The notes: a model not told the origin generated them from the letters alone. Counted from the first letter of the stretch, positions 23,634 to 39,409 are shown. The stretch is 64,000 nt of DNA from Linnemannia hyalina (GCA_019671135.1 JAHRHY010000012.1:806001-870000), one strand, 5' to 3'. Program-made: numbers and translations.

Positions 23634-24881
23634 GGTTGCCGTGAAAGTGTAGGGAGAGAAGTCGGTGTGTGCGGTGAGAGAGGGAGGATGAGAGAGGTGA
23701 GAAGGAGAGTGGGAAAGTGATGAGCGAAAAGGGAAGAAGGAAAAGAAATAGAGACGGGAAAGAGAGATGAGGGCGATCTGTTCAGACACGAGCAAGAAGG
23801 GAAAAAGGAAAGGAAGGGGAAAGAGCAAAGGGGAAGAAAGGGAAAAAAGGGAAGAAATGGTAAATCCTGCTGGAAAACGCAGACAAGTGGCATATAGATG
23901 TCCCTATCCATCCTCCCCTCTTTTCCTTCCACCCCTATCAATTGTCTCTCTCTCTCCCTCTCTCTCTTCTTGAATCCATTCCAGTCTTACACTCTTCCTT
24001 TGCTTTCTTTATTACAATTGCCCTTCACCAGGGTGTATTCGAGCTGCAAGTGGAAAGGAAGAGAGTGTCTGTTGCCTTTATGTTCGAATAGAAATTATTT
24101 CTGATCCCTCAGTCAGTGATACCCACAGAGTTATTAATGATGGTGCCTGGATGGGGATCGACCTTCTGCCGATTGTCAGTCTTTCTCTGGCAGAAAGAAA
24201 GCGGGGGGACCATTCTCTTTGAAATGCCCACACCCAGTTTCTCATTTACGATAACTCCATTCTCCCTTGACGGACAGGGCCTGCGAGACGGCTAATTAAT
24301 AACAACAACAACATTGGTTTGCAGGTATGAAAACTGCTCGATTGGATTGAACAGAGCAAAGGCCAAGTCAACAACCCCTGATGGCTCTTGTCCAAGAAAT
24401 GCTCATTTGTTTCTTCTCTTCAACCCCTAGCAGATAGCACGAAAAAGAAATGAAAGGGCCGTTGAGTTTTTCATTATTGATAAAAGCCCATGGATGGTTG
24501 GACCCATTTTGGCTTCTTATCCAATCCACTCCAAAGCCTGACTGCATTATCATTACTGTTGTTGTTTGCTCGACAGAAAAAATGGAGCAAGCGAGCACAC
24601 GACACAAAAAATCGACTTCACTGCTTTCTTTGCACCAAACACAAGCCGTTACACGAAACGCACGTGTAGACTAAGACTAGAAGCATGAACCAAAGAAGAA
24701 CGAAAGTAGTTCTTTTCACACTCAATCCATAGGGACAAATCTATATGCATTCGAACAGCTTATGCGCATTGCTACTCCAATGGTCGTTTTTCTTTGTTGA
24801 TGTCTTGTTTTATTTATGTTGTCTATCTACAGCCAAAGAGAAAGGAATATGGGGATGGGGGATGGGATGAAAGGAATGATT
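23634..24881. other. SNX8 promoter and thioredoxin reductase 3' flank
   Basis: No gene is visible. Positions 23640-23860 are strongly purine-rich (GGAAAAG/GAAGGG repeats), giving long meaningless minus-strand frames. A (TC)n tract lies at 23946-23972. The AAC trinucleotide run AACAACAACAACA is at 24300-24312. Confidence 0.45.
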
Positions 24882-28203
<3,322 letters not shown>

Positions 28204-31024
28204 CTAGGGCGAATCGGTGGTCTGTTCGCCAAGGATACCGTCGACTGTGACACCATACTCCATCTGGGTCAAACCGCGAGGGTTCTCGGGCATCCATGAC
28301 AAAACATACAGTCCTGCTGCCTTAGCTCTGAACTTGATCTCGATACCTTCACTCGATTCAGGGCAGTCTGACAAGTTGTAGAACTTTGTAGGCACAACAC
28401 TATATGGATCCAAAGAACATAAGAGTGTCAGTAAGTGAGAAAAAAATGAGTGCAGTTCACAGCCAACTAAGAGAAATACTTACATAGTGCCGCTGTCAGC
28501 CTTCTCGCCAAACTCAAAGCGCGCAACAGTAAAGTTGAGTCCATCACAGGCAGCGCGGATACCCTTCACACGGAATTTGATGAGGACCTCAGGCTCGCGC
28601 TCAACATCCTCGTCCGCTACCACGATCTCATACTCGCAAGGTTTTCCATGTGACAGGGTCGAAAACATCTGATAGATGCCGTCCTGGGGCTGAGGCATGA
28701 CAAAATCCATGATCGAGTTGGCCGATGCTGTTGAAGACGAGCGAGGGCGCAGGTAGGTGGGCACAGCCAGGAGATTGCCGTTCGATACAGGCGCCTTTGG
28801 GACGGGCTTGATGTTGTTAATAATCTCAGAGGGGACGCATCCTCCAGGCATATGATTGCAAGTACATGCTCCGCCCAAAAAGTCCGGGAGATTCTCAGGG
28901 TCAATATGAGCGAGCAACACTGACTTGTAGTCCTTTCCAAGAATGTGAATCTTTTCAATGACTATAAAGGTGTGAATGGTTAGCAACAAGAACAAGAATT
29001 AGCATAAGGAGGTAGAGGAGCGAACAACTACAAAAAAAAAAAAAAAAAGCCTTATCCTCACCACCGGGGTCGAGCCACTTCTTGATCATAGAGTACACCT
29101 TGACGAAGACAAAGGGACTGTTGACGATGAACAACTTTCCAAGACGTTCGGGATATGCCTTCTGATCCATGTCGGTTAATGAACGGAGCATGTTCAATCC
29201 CTCCATGTGCAACTCTAAATAACCGTGAGAGAATAGCGTACAAAGAGATGCGGTTTAGTGCAGAGTTGGAGCCCACCAGAAGTAAATTAATAATGTTCCC
29301 AGCATAAATTCGCTTCTCAATGCTCTCGTAAATCGATAAACGCCAGTTAGTCACCACTTACGATGGAAGCCCATGCCAGTGCAGTCGAAAATAACGGTCT
29401 CCTTGTCGATGACCTTGTCGTCCGTTCCAAAGCGCTCCTCACACTCAGGCATGATGGTGTTGTGGACGAATTCCGTGCAGCGGATATGGTAGTCGACCAA
29501 CTCAGGTGTTGTAACATTCTTGGCCAGACCTTTGACGTTGTGTTGGCCCTATTAAAAATACAAGAATGGATCAAATGAAAAAGAGGTGTGAGTCTTAAAG
29601 TCGTTTTGCAACATTTCACCCTGTTGTGTCGCAACTGCCATGCTTGTCCCTGGTGTTATGCAAATAGGAAAGAGACTGTCCACGCCATTAACCCGACAAG
29701 TTGTTATCTCCTTGTTTCTCCTTTTTTTTTTCTTCATTCTTTCTCGGTCGGTGCCACTCCCCAATAGAAAAGAATCATTTCGTCTGTGCTCTGAAAAAGA
29801 ATGTTATAATTACCATGCGCTCGATATAGATTGGACGGCCAGCCTTATCCCATTTGTGGAGACAGCTGCCTCCCATGTACTTTTGAAGACGGACAGCATG
29901 CTCGGGGACATTAGGCTGTCCAGCCTCGATGTTGGCATCGGGAACAGAGTTCCAGCCGCGGACAGCGTACATGACACCGTTCGAGTTCTTGGGTCCTGGA
30001 ATAGGCAGATCATCGACCTTGTTGGCAGTTCTCCAGTCCAATGAGGCGAGCAGCTGCGTCTTTGCTCCGTTCTAATCGATTTGTGAATGATGAAGAAAGG
30101 AAAAAGAGTGGTGAGAACAATGAGGGGAATAGAGTTCACGATCTTGGTTATTTTTGGGCAAAAAATCCCTGGGGAGTTGGATCCATGACACCGGTTGAAT
30201 AACCAACCACCACTCAGAACAGTCCTTTTGTATTCCTGTGGCTGTCGGCTGTTTTGTTTCCAAAGGTTCATCTCCAGTGCCCATTTCGTATTTGATTTCG
30301 AGCTTTGGTTCAGCCCTTCTCGTTACTCATTTGCGCGATAACGAGCCGTCCACCGAAATTGCTGTAACACACTTCTCTGTTGTTGCTGTTGTTGATGATG
30401 ACGATGATGTCCAGCTAAACATTCGCTATCCGTGTAATTATCGTCATTTGTTCCTTTGTTCGCCATCCCTGCCATATTCTTCAGCTCCTATGATTTGCTC
30501 GACTTACCAAGTCATAGCTTCTGGCAACGATGAACCGCATCAATTCCTACAAACAGATAACAAATGACAAGTCATAGAAAATAAAATGATGTCAGTATAC
30601 CCGGATCGACAAAAAACATTGGACCAGAGACCAATTCCGTTTTGCTCCATTATCGAACGAACGGTAAGAAATAATGCAAAGCAAAGTGCGGGTCCGTGTT
30701 GAGGTATTGTAAGCCTATTCCATGAATACACTGTTTCCGCGATCTGCCAGGCTTGTCCATCGTAAGAGATTATGCGTGTTGTCGACGTCGTTGTTGCTTC
30801 CTGTTGCATTCAATTCTTTGATTGTTCGAGTCGATCGAGACCCACATCAGAAGGTAGAAAAAAGATAGAAAGTAACTTACCCCGTCATCATACTTGTCGC
30901 TATCGGCACCCAGGAGAACACGGAAGTTCTTGAGGGCCTCGACCTGCTTTGGCTCCTTGTAGGGGTGTTTTGAGCGGATGGAGGCGGCAGAGGTGCCTGT
31001 GGTTGAGGGTGGTGTTGACTGCAT
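28204..31024 (-). CDS. Sec14-like lipid-transfer protein with C-terminal GOLD domain
   Basis: Seven exons (31024-30881, 30546-30508, 30071-29814, 29548-29362, 29214-29062, 28961-28484, 28399-28204) join in frame to 484 residues. Exon 2 is a 39-bp microexon (ELMRFVVARSYDL-like). The CRAL-TRIO N-region and lipid-binding lobe follow. Markers are GRPIYIERMG, VIFDCTGMGFH, LFIVNSPFVFVKVYSMIKKW and the terminal ENLPDFLGG. Next comes a Cys-rich turn (CTCNHMPGGC), and about residues 355-475 form a GOLD-type beta domain (KPCEYEIVVADED, GLYVLSW). This CRAL-TRIO plus GOLD layout is that of SEC14L-type proteins, which move phosphatidylinositol or other lipids between membranes. Ligand and location are not shown by the sequence. 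The C-terminal end is short of charged sorting signals. Confidence 0.88.
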
Positions 31025-32859
31025 TGTGTGTTGTTTAGATGTGAGTGAATGAGTAAGTTGTGTTTGTTGGAAGAATGCGAATGGGAGAATGAGGATGAGA
31101 GAGAGTTGAGTGTGTAGATGAAGAAAGGAAGAGAAGGAAGAGAAGGAAGGAAAGGTAGTGGAAGTAGAGAACAAAAAGAAGGCGAAAGACAGGAAGACAG
31201 ACAGCTAATAAAAGAAGGTAGTGTGAGGAAGGGGACACAGACATCGACATCGATTTAATTTGTTCGACTGACAGACCACTGACATCACATATTAGTGTTA
31301 TCTCTTGCTCTCGCTCGCACACATTACATATATACATACTTGGCATTGTTCTTCCAGACACCCTCTTTCCTTCATTGCCATGCCCTGCAACGCTATCCGA
31401 CTTCCCCTTTTCACCCGGGTTACCTGAACTAATAAACGCTCACCAATTGACCATGTCAACCCTGGCTCTCACTCTCGAATGTGTATGGACAAATGAGTCT
31501 GAAAGTGAGACTGCGCGGCGGGCCTGAAGTTTCCCCCTTTGGCCGGAGGAAGAAAACGAGACGACACGCACTCCGTTTGTGTGTTAGAACCCTACCCCTT
31601 TCCTTCCTTCCTTGACTGGGTAAACAAATTGCCACTCGCACCTTTTTGTCAGGGTGCACCCGTAACTTTGACAAACAGGATTCACATTTGACTGCAACGA
31701 CAACTAAACGGCAAAAGAAAATAAGAAAAAAAGAGCAAAACTCGTTTTGTTCGAAATATCAAGCATCCTTTCTTCTGTCGTTCGTCTCCCTCTCTACCTA
31801 CTTGAACAGTCCATCGCTTCATCACAGACCACGGGCTAGCGATACACTCCTTGTCCATGTTCCTGCTCCTGCCCCTCACCCCTGTCCCTGTCCTGTAGAC
31901 CCAGCCATGCCCTTGCTTTCATCTGTCTCGTGATGGAAGCACTGGCTTGGCTGACTACCATTATTCGACAACGAGCCAAAAATCATCACCCCCTTCTTGT
32001 CCAGCACATGCCACTATGCTGCCTGATCAGCATGTGGAGGGAAAAAATAACAAAATCGGGACACGCGACCCCTCCATCCACTTGGACACTTGGACAGCGG
32101 ACTCGGCGATCTTAATCATCAGTCAAAGCGAATTAAAAAAAAAACAAAGCATAAGAGGAGACCGATGAAATAGGAATGAGGGCGAAGATCAGTCTGCAAA
32201 AGGTTGCAGGAACAGGACGCGTCTGTGGGTGGAAAGTAGGGTGCTAGGAGCAGGCTGTTGCCTAGCGCGCAAGTTTGCTCTTGCGCTTGCGCTCGAGCCA
32301 GTCAAAGTACTTTGTGTGCTTGAAAAAAGCATAACATCCACCTCTGCCGATGTCATCCGGCTCAGGCAAGGTAATTGATTCGCTCAGGCAAGGTAATTGA
32401 TTCGCCCACCCTGCCCTTCCCTACTTCGGCTTCCACGCTGTCGTTTCTTATGTATTGGTCATGACATCCGTGCAGTCTCTTTTCGAGAGTGCTGCCAATA
32501 CGATGTGCTAATGATGATAATTGAATGAAATGGGATATGCTTGGCTAGCGTGTGGCCTTGGCACTTTAAGACAACTCTCCTCCTCTCTCTCTGTACGTTG
32601 ACCGTTAAAACAAAAGACGTCCAAAAAGACGATCGATTTCCCCCCGCTCATGTCGCTCATTGGATCTCGCAATTCGCGAGTCGCAAGTCGCATTTCGCTC
32701 TTTTTTTCACACAACGTCTTTGTCAACCTTTGTTCACTTTGACGTTTTGTTTCCTTAACCTTCTTATTGTTCGCACCTCGTTTTTATTAACCTCTTTCTT
32801 TCTTTTTCACTTTTCATTCCACCCAGCCCCTCATCCTTCCTCTCATACATATACACACA
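31025..32859. other. Divergent promoter region between Sec14-GOLD and PRXL2-like genes
   Basis: This 1.8-kb region separates two divergently transcribed genes and holds both promoters. Purine-rich sequence (31080-31180) precedes the minus-strand gene and pyrimidine-rich sequence (32760-32840) precedes the plus-strand gene. No gene was recognised in it. Confidence 0.5.
32361..32404. repeat. Perfect 22-bp tandem duplication
   Basis: The unit starting CTCAGGCAAGGTAATTGATT (22 bp) occurs twice head to tail at 32361-32382 and 32383-32404, about 450 bp upstream of the PRXL2-like start codon. Confidence 0.9.
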
Positions 32860-33933
32860 ATGACCGACCAACACGCCCAACATTACACCGCCATCAAGGA
32901 CGTCGTCCTCACCGACTTTTTGGACAAGGAACCCGAAACAACCTTCAAGGCCAGCGATATCTGGAAGGACCAACCCGCCATCGTTGTTGGTACTTTAACA
33001 TATTCACATGGCAGACGACACATCGGCAGGCAGGATTGAATTTTTTTTTGTGTCTGCACCATCGATCATTTTTCTCTCGGTCACTGACTGGGAATACCTT
33101 GTTTCTTTGAATGTTGTTAGTTATCCGTCGTCCTGGATGCCCTTTCTGTCGTGAGGAGGTCCGCATTATTGACGATCACCGCGAACTCATCGAGAAGGAG
33201 ATGGTAAGATTCACAAAAGGTTTTCTTGACAGTAAAACACGCAACAGAAAGACAAAGCGCAAAATGGCTCACACTCCTCGACCACCCAAATGCACAAATC
33301 AACAAATGAATTCAATAGGGCTTCCGTATTGTGGTTGTCCTCCATGAGAAACTGGGCGCTGCTACGTTCAAGCATGATTATTGGAACGGTGGCGAGACTT
33401 ACTTTGACAAGTCCAAGGGTTTCTACAAGGCCTTGGGGTACGTTCTCTATTATTATTATTTTTTCAATTTGCGTTTTTTGTTAACTCTAAAATGAATAAA
33501 GGCTCGCCCAACTGACACAAACATTCTTTTTCTTGCCCTCCCCTCGAAAAGAGGTGGCAAGTTGAGCTGGGCATCCATCGACCAGTTGATCCGTCCAACC
33601 CTATGGTTCAATACCCTCCGAAACCTACGATCAGGCGTCCGTGGAAACCTCCTTGTAGGCGAAGGACGCATCTTTGGAGGTCTCTACATTGTTCGCAAGG
33701 GTGACGAAGGAATCGCATACAAGTTTGAGGAGACTGTTCTCGGAAACTTGGCTCCTATTAGTAAAATCCTAGAGGTCTGTAGTCAGGTCTCGGGTGTGGA
33801 TCTCAAGGATGCTGAGATTCAGAGGGCAAAGAGACAGGAGGTTCAGGTCCAGGAGCGGGCTGATGCGGCTGCCAAGGCCGGTCAGACGGAGTGCGATGGG
33901 GATGTCTGCGCCCTTCCCCCTTCTAAGCTGTAA
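32860..33933 (+). CDS. PRXL2-like thioredoxin-fold antioxidant protein
   Basis: Four exons (32860-32989, 33121-33203, 33319-33437, 33552-33933) join in frame to 237 residues. The protein has one thioredoxin-like fold of the AhpC/TSA-2 (PRXL2/FAM213) type. The redox motif is C50-P-F-C53 in VIRRPGCPFCREEV. Further family features are VVLHEKLGAATF, the YFDKSKGFYKALG segment and GEGRIFGGLYIVRKGDEGI. The C-terminus is a charged helix followed by CDGDVC, a second close Cys pair. Members are linked to peroxide or disulfide metabolism. The substrate is unknown. Confidence 0.82.
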
Positions 33934-34392
33934 CTCGTTTTTTTTTCAACAGAACCGATATCTACTCAACTTTTTCACAACACGTGGAAATCCCTCGTTT
34001 CATTAAAGATACCATGCATCATCAATGCCATTGCCCTCACACTGTCAACCAACATGGAAGTGCAAGCAGATTTTTTTTCTTCGTACACAATTTATTTCTC
34101 TAACAAACAGCATAGAGAAGTCATTTGGAAGTAAAAGGGGACTACATACCAAACTCTTCAGTGCACCATCCACCAGTCGCAGTCCGGTCCAGAACCTGGC
34201 TCTGCGCAACAATTGTCGCTGCTCCTCACAGCTTAAACGGAAGAAAATAAAACTAGATACGAATGAAGGGGATTCTTCCCATCCTCTCCATCATTGACAA
34301 CCTCCTCCTTCCTAACAAACTCTCCAACAACCGCTCGTCAGCAGCGCGTGGGTCCTTGGTCGCTCCAGGGCACCTTCTTTCATCATGTGTGA

Positions 34393-35010
34393 CTAGCGAA
34401 GCGCCACACGGGCAGAAACCATCATGCGTGATGTAACCGTATCCTTGACTCCAGTCACCTCGGGGCCTGTGTACTTGGATGTCTTGTTCTTGGCAGAGAT
34501 ACCTTGGGTCTGCTCCCACGCGCTCGTTGCGGAGCACCGAGGTTTCCAGATCAGCTCCGAGGCCTGCGCCTCCAGGTAGCCAACAAACTTGTGAAGGACT
34601 GTCTTGGCGATGGACATTGGGGTCCGGAAGACCGCGGACCATTCAGTCAACATGCTCAAGGGGGTGATGCCGCGGAGGAGATCCGACACGTTCCACATCG
34701 GTCTCTCGTCTCGATCGGGAGCAGGACTGCCGCTGTGCACGGCTCGAGCTCCACCGATGGAGGAAAATCCTCGTACATGATCCGCATCCGAAGGGGGCCA
34801 CCAGTGTATGGGTACTGGCCTCGGTACCTGACGACCTCTGTCCACCGCGCGTTTGTATTCTCGCTTCCTGGCCGCGTTGTAGCTGTTTGTCGCCTGCACA
34901 CCCCACTCATTAATCTTGCCCATGGCCTCCTTCCAGATCTCAGTGGTGGTTCTGTAAACTTGTGCAGGACCGATCAGGTTTTTTTGCCAATTTTTTCATG
35001 TCGTCATGGC
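34393..35010 (-). mobile_element. Probable LINE-type element fragment
   Basis: One open frame covers 34923-34393 and continues upstream without a stop to about 35010, so the Met at 34923 need not be a start. The protein has ELIWKPRCSATSAWEQTQGI near its end, resembling the C-terminal IWxxRC region of non-LTR reverse-transcriptase polyproteins. An upstream charged helix contains NAARKREYKRAVDRG. No reverse-transcriptase motif remains, so if this is a LINE it is 5'-truncated. It could instead be an unrecognised orphan gene. The 5' break lies about 80 bp from tRNA-Leu. Confidence 0.35.
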
Positions 35011-35088
35011 ACGTGACTAGCGCCACCAACTTGACTTCATTGGGACCGGCAGTTGAAATTAGAGCCAGAATACATCTTTTCAAGATCT

Positions 35089-35171
35089 GGTAGGATGGCC
35101 GAGTTGGTCTAAGGCGCCGCACTCAAGTTGCGGTCTCGAGAGAGGCGTGGGTTCAAATCCCACTTCTACCA
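35089..35171 (+). tRNA. tRNA-Leu (anticodon CAA)
   Basis: Acceptor arm GGTAGGA pairs with TTCTACC (one G-T pair). The D-arm has GGCCGAGTTGGTCTAAGGC. The anticodon stem CCGCA/TGCGG encloses loop CTCAAGT with anticodon CAA, reading codon TTG. A long class II variable arm and the T-arm with GTTCAAATC follow. The encoded part is 83 bases, with no intron between the anticodon and its stem. A TTTT run follows a few bases after the end, suiting RNA polymerase III termination. Confidence 0.95.
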
Positions 35172-35652
35172 TCTTCTTTTGCTTCCGTTCTGGAGACTTT
35201 TTTTTACTTGACAACCCATGCTCAATTTCCGTGCTAAGTCCATGTAACACACTTTTTTGCCTCGCATTGTCTTGTTTTTATAACATACACTCACAGTTTT
35301 TGCGCTCAATTGGTCGTCAGACCCCCTACAGTCCACTTCATGAAGCTTGCGTCCCTTGTCGTCATCAAACACGGCTTGTAGATACCTAGAAGTGTCGTAT
35401 TCAACATTAGTGCTTCAATGATTGATCACCTTCAAGGAGATACCAATAGTGCTTAAAGGGAGAGCGAATGAGAACAAGTCGCCCCCAAGAGTTTCTCCTC
35501 TTTTCTTCATCTTTTTATCTCAAACACAGAAAAAGCGTGTTACATGGGCTTAGTGCGGAAAGCTAAAATTCGAACAACCCGGGTTGTCAAGTATATTAAC
35601 CTTTTTTTTTTGTTCGCGCTATCGTTTTTTGTTGCTAGGACGTACAGTACAA
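35172..35652. other. Intergenic, 3' flanks of tRNA-Leu and TAF4
   Basis: No gene was recognised; only short frames occur. Confidence 0.45.
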
Positions 35653-37340
35653 CTACTTGACGTAGTTCCTGATGAGCACCTTCAGACCCTCGCCACCACA
35701 GTCATGCTCAAGACAGAACAACGCGTCCTTGATATTGACCTTCCCCAGAGGGTTGCACAGACCACGATTGAATCGACTTGCTCCTGCTCCTGTGGCTCCA
35801 AGCGAATCGGACGAGGGCGAGGAAGGATCGAGAACTGTCGAGTCAGGGTCTTGGGGCCGCTTCAGCACTCCACCACTTCCTGCCATCCAAGCATAGGCCC
35901 TGTTCTGCCCTCTGTTTCCCGCAAATTTCAGAGCAGTTTGGTTCACAAATCGTAGCTTCACCTCGTCTGTCAGCACTACCTTTGGCTCCTTGACCTTGGC
36001 AATATTTCCGAAGCGAACCCTTTTGGCCTTGCCACCACCACCATCCCTAGCGATCTCGCTATCAGCCGCTTCTGCTGCCAGTTTCTGCTCGCGCAGCGCT
36101 GCAATGTGCTCCTTGTATTTAAGTTCTTCCTCCCGTTCAGCACGCTCGATCGCTAGTAGCTGCTTCTTGACATCCTGACCAACACCGAGGCGGAACATCG
36201 TGTGGTCAGTATCGTACATAGGAGGTGGGCCGAATGTCTCCGAGGACGACTTTCTGCGATGTCTGGATACATGGATCATTCGCTCGATCAAGATTCGAAG
36301 TCGCTGCTTGGTGGCCAGCGCCAGGTAGGTGATCACATCACGGTCGACCGTCAGTAGCTCATGTTTACGAGCTAATACAAAAAGAATGCAAAAGGTCCTA
36401 TTTAGTATCTATCTGGTCATTTTCATACATATGTTAAAGGGGAGGCGATAGCAGAGCCAGGCTTACCGAAACGCATAACAGTCGCAGCCAGGATGTCCTC
36501 TTTCATGAAGTCCTGCGCCGTTGGACTACCTCTGACTCCACACTCATTACCACTGTCATTACTTCCACGCCTCGCCCCAGGTCTTGAAGTAAACTTGAGC
36601 AAGTCGTTCGCCTCATCCATCAGGTCAAATTCGACATATCCCATAACGTCCAACATGTCGAACTCGAACCCTCCTCCTCCGCGGGCAACAGTCATAGAGG
36701 ACGTTCCCTCTGCTCCGTGCACTCCCACTCTTTTTTGAGCCCCAGTCGCAGAGGCGATACAAGTCGAAGCTGAGATTGCAGAGGCAGAGCCTGTAGTTGT
36801 TCGAATGCTGGGTGTGAGTGCAGCGTGCGGTCCTGTCGCTGGAGCCGCAGGTGCGGGTGCTCCTGAGCTTGTACGAAGAGAGGTTGGTGGGAGAGCAAGA
36901 GAGGAGGTCGGGGGGAGGGCAGGGCGAGAAGATGTCGACGGAAGAGCAGAGAAGGACGTCGTGGGGAGAGAAGGACCAGACGACGTTGGTGGCAAGATAG
37001 CAGCCGAGGAGGTCTTGAAAGGAAATTTTCTAACAAAACATAGTGGCGTTAAAACATGGTTTACCATGAGAACACTCCCTTTTACTCTCTTGTCCTATGC
37101 TGGCAAAGCAAAATGACAACAAAATCAAAGCAAAAGAAAAGTGCTTTACTGTTCTTCGGCAGATCGTTTTCGACCAGTGAAGCTTGGTGCGACGTCTGCT
37201 GCTGCTGCAGTGGGGAAAGTTGCCGATACAGATGTAGTGGTTCTAGAAGGAGTGAGAAGGTGACTTAACGAGCGTATTCGTAGTCTCGTGGGACTCTGTG
37301 GGTCATTTTGTTTCGGTGGTGAAGTCTTTCGTTCCTTCAT
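35653..37340 (-). CDS. TAF4: TFIID subunit TAF4
   Basis: Three exons (37340-37150, 37029-36467, 36371-35653) join in frame to 490 residues. The first half is low-complexity Ser/Pro/Thr/Ala with several near repeats of LPPTSS. The C-terminal half (about 252-490) is the TAF4 domain: a helix around ARKHELLTVDRDVITYLA and RLRILIERMIHVSRHR (histone-fold-related region), a charged helix with DVKKQLLAIERAEREEELK, and the end VNIKDALFCLEHD ... VLIRNYVK. TAF4 pairs with TAF12 in the general transcription factor TFIID. The first exon lacks domain evidence, but its frame and splice sites fit. A GC-rich, strongly biased central exon is normal for this subunit. Confidence 0.85.
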
Positions 37341-37771
37341 GGTTGTGTGCGTGGAAGGGGAGTGGCAAAGGGAAAGGACGGAGGAAAGGAAGGAGTAGTG
37401 GGGTGGTGGAAGGGTGGAGGGGTGGAGTGGAGAGGAGGAGAGGTCCCTTTTTATACTTTGCATTTCTGCTGCGCGTGCAAAATTGTGACTACTCTGATAG
37501 TAATTGCGCCTATTGAATTTGAACTTGTTTTTTATTCATAGTTGGCATATTAATCGTCAAGAGGTAGGGCATCAGTATGTATACATGAGTGTATAGGACG
37601 AAAGGGTGTGAAAGTAACAGAGTGTAGAAATACTGATCGCTTGTTTGTCTTTGTATGTGTGAGAGAGGGGGTGAGGAAAGGAAGGCAGAGAAAGAAGGAA
37701 AGACAGACGGAGGAAGGTCAGTTGAAAAGAAGGAAGCATTCGTGGCCATCTCGAATCCTCCTTGTCCACAC
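37341..37771. other. TAF4 promoter and 3' flank of the secreted-protein array
   Basis: A G-rich purine tract (GGTGGTGGAAGGGTGGAGGG, near 37400) and an AG-rich stretch at 37662-37735 are present. No gene was recognised. Confidence 0.45.
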
Positions 37772-38306
37772 CTAAATGCAGACCCAATAATCGTACTCAA
37801 TCTGCACAACCGTGTTCAACTTCAATCGAACAGTCGCCTCATTGTACTCTCGAAGCATAAACGTCTGATCAAGGTACTCCAACCTCAACGTTTGGTTCGC
37901 CCCAGCCTCGCCATGCTTGACCGTGAATCTCTTGTCTGTTGATCGGAGGGTCGTGTTTGGCTTGGAAGGGTGTTTAGGGATGAGTCCATAGTACCCGTTG
38001 CTTATCAGCAGCCCAAAGATGTCCTCTCGCACAGTTTTATCCTCCCGTGGGTAGGTTGTTGTACGGGCGGCCCATTTCAGTGTGCTGGATAAACGCCCGG
38101 GAACTCCTGCGGATTTGATTATACAAGAAGAAAGGTAGACAAGGTTGGGTAGCAGAGAGGCTAGGAGTCAGATGTGATAAATGTACAAGGACGAGTAGAG
38201 AACATCAAGAAAACGAAAAAGGAGCGACCTACTCTTGATTGTCCCTCTTTGTGGGAGGAGCAAAGACAACCATCAGGATCAAGAGAAGAAGGATTAGAAA
38301 TATCAT
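37772..38306 (-). pseudogene. Small secreted protein array, copy 1 (frame break at the splice junction)
   Basis: Exon 1 (38306-38233) encodes a signal peptide, MIFLILLLLILMVVFAPPT, and ends at donor GTAGGT. Exon 2 (stop at 37772) encodes the mature domain found in copies 2 and 3: LSSTLKWAAR, GYYGLIPKH, DKRFTVKHGE, LRLEYLDQTF and a final IEYDYWVCI. In copies 2 and 3 exon 1 leaves two bases and exon 2 supplies one. Here the only good acceptor (CCGCAG|GAGTTCCC, near 38113) puts exon 2 one base out of frame. The copy is either newly disabled or carries a sequence error. Function unknown; about 130 residues if read through. Confidence 0.6.
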
Positions 38307-39409
38307 AGGCGGAGGGGGGAGGATGGTGGTGATGGTAGTGGTGATGATGATCTTTGTTGGAAGTATGGGATGGTGTACGAGTGGGGAATGATATGGAAAG
38401 ATGGTTCAAGTGGGCTACACAACGACGAAATAGTCCAGGTATATATACGTTTCTTGCATTGCAGTGTGAATTGCCGCCTTGAGCTCAAGTAAGCATTGGG
38501 CATTGGTGCCTGAATGTGGATGAAAATGATGGCAGTGTTGTGACAAGTCAGATGGTTCAGAGGGTTCAATTCGAGAGGCGCGGGCCTATTTCAAGTATGT
38601 GAGACATGACAGATCAACATAATCTTTAGCAATAACGAACGTCAAACACGGTGGCGCCATTTCTTATTTTGTTGTATCTATGTTCATATGCGTGTACTGT
38701 ACATGTGCAAGAAAGAGAGAAGGAGAGGCGCCCAAAAAAACTGATATAAGTTCTTATACCAACTGCAAATGGAGGGGTGTACGCTGCCCTTTCTACCATA
38801 GACCATTGCATGAAAATTGAGATGGGGATTGAGAAAGAAAAAAGTCACTCGTTCCATGCTATTGTCTTCTCTCAAATGTCCGAAAAGGCTTGCTCATCCA
38901 CGTATTCTCATTTCTCCATGTGTTTTGCGTGTTGCAAGTTGAAACGACAATATGGTTGTCCCATGTCATTACGCCTTTATCTCGTTTTTCTTTGCAGTCG
39001 ATCGAATGTAGCAGAGAGTTCTCGAAAGAGCCAGTCGTTCTAGTGTCAAAAACTTTTTGTTTGACGATAATGAACGAGGGACGATGTCGGTTCAAGGGAA
39101 ATTGACTCACTCCTGCCTTTGCAACCAATTGTCCCCCTCACTCATCTCGTTCGATGCTTCCATGCCGCCCAACCATAACATGCTTAGCAAATGTGTTTCT
39201 CGGAAATACCGAAATACAAGTGGAAGAAAGTTATTCACCAACGTAAAGTATTCGTTTATTCAGATAAAAAGGGTCGTTATTTTCGTGTGCGAGATAGAGT
39301 TAAAAAAAGGTGCGCACATGGTGTCTGTGCGATAGAACAAAAAAAAAAAAAAAATCTGCGCACGTAGCTTGGGTAGCTCAAATCCTCCTACCCTCTCACT
39401 TTCTCACCC
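38307..39409. other. Spacer between secreted-protein copies 1 and 2
   Basis: The spacer holds the upstream region of copy 1, including two GATGGTTCA motifs (38400, 38551). Short frames at 38777-39335 have no recognisable feature. A run of A lies at 39341-39354 just downstream of copy 2. Confidence 0.5.
38551..38580. promoter_or_regulatory. Shared upstream element of the secreted array (copy 1)
   Basis: GATGGTTCAGAGGGTTCAAT followed by TCGAGAGGCG lies about 250 bp upstream of copy 1. It closely matches the element upstream of copy 2 and is preceded in both by GCCTGAAT. On the gene strand the core reads TGAACCATC. Confidence 0.35.
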
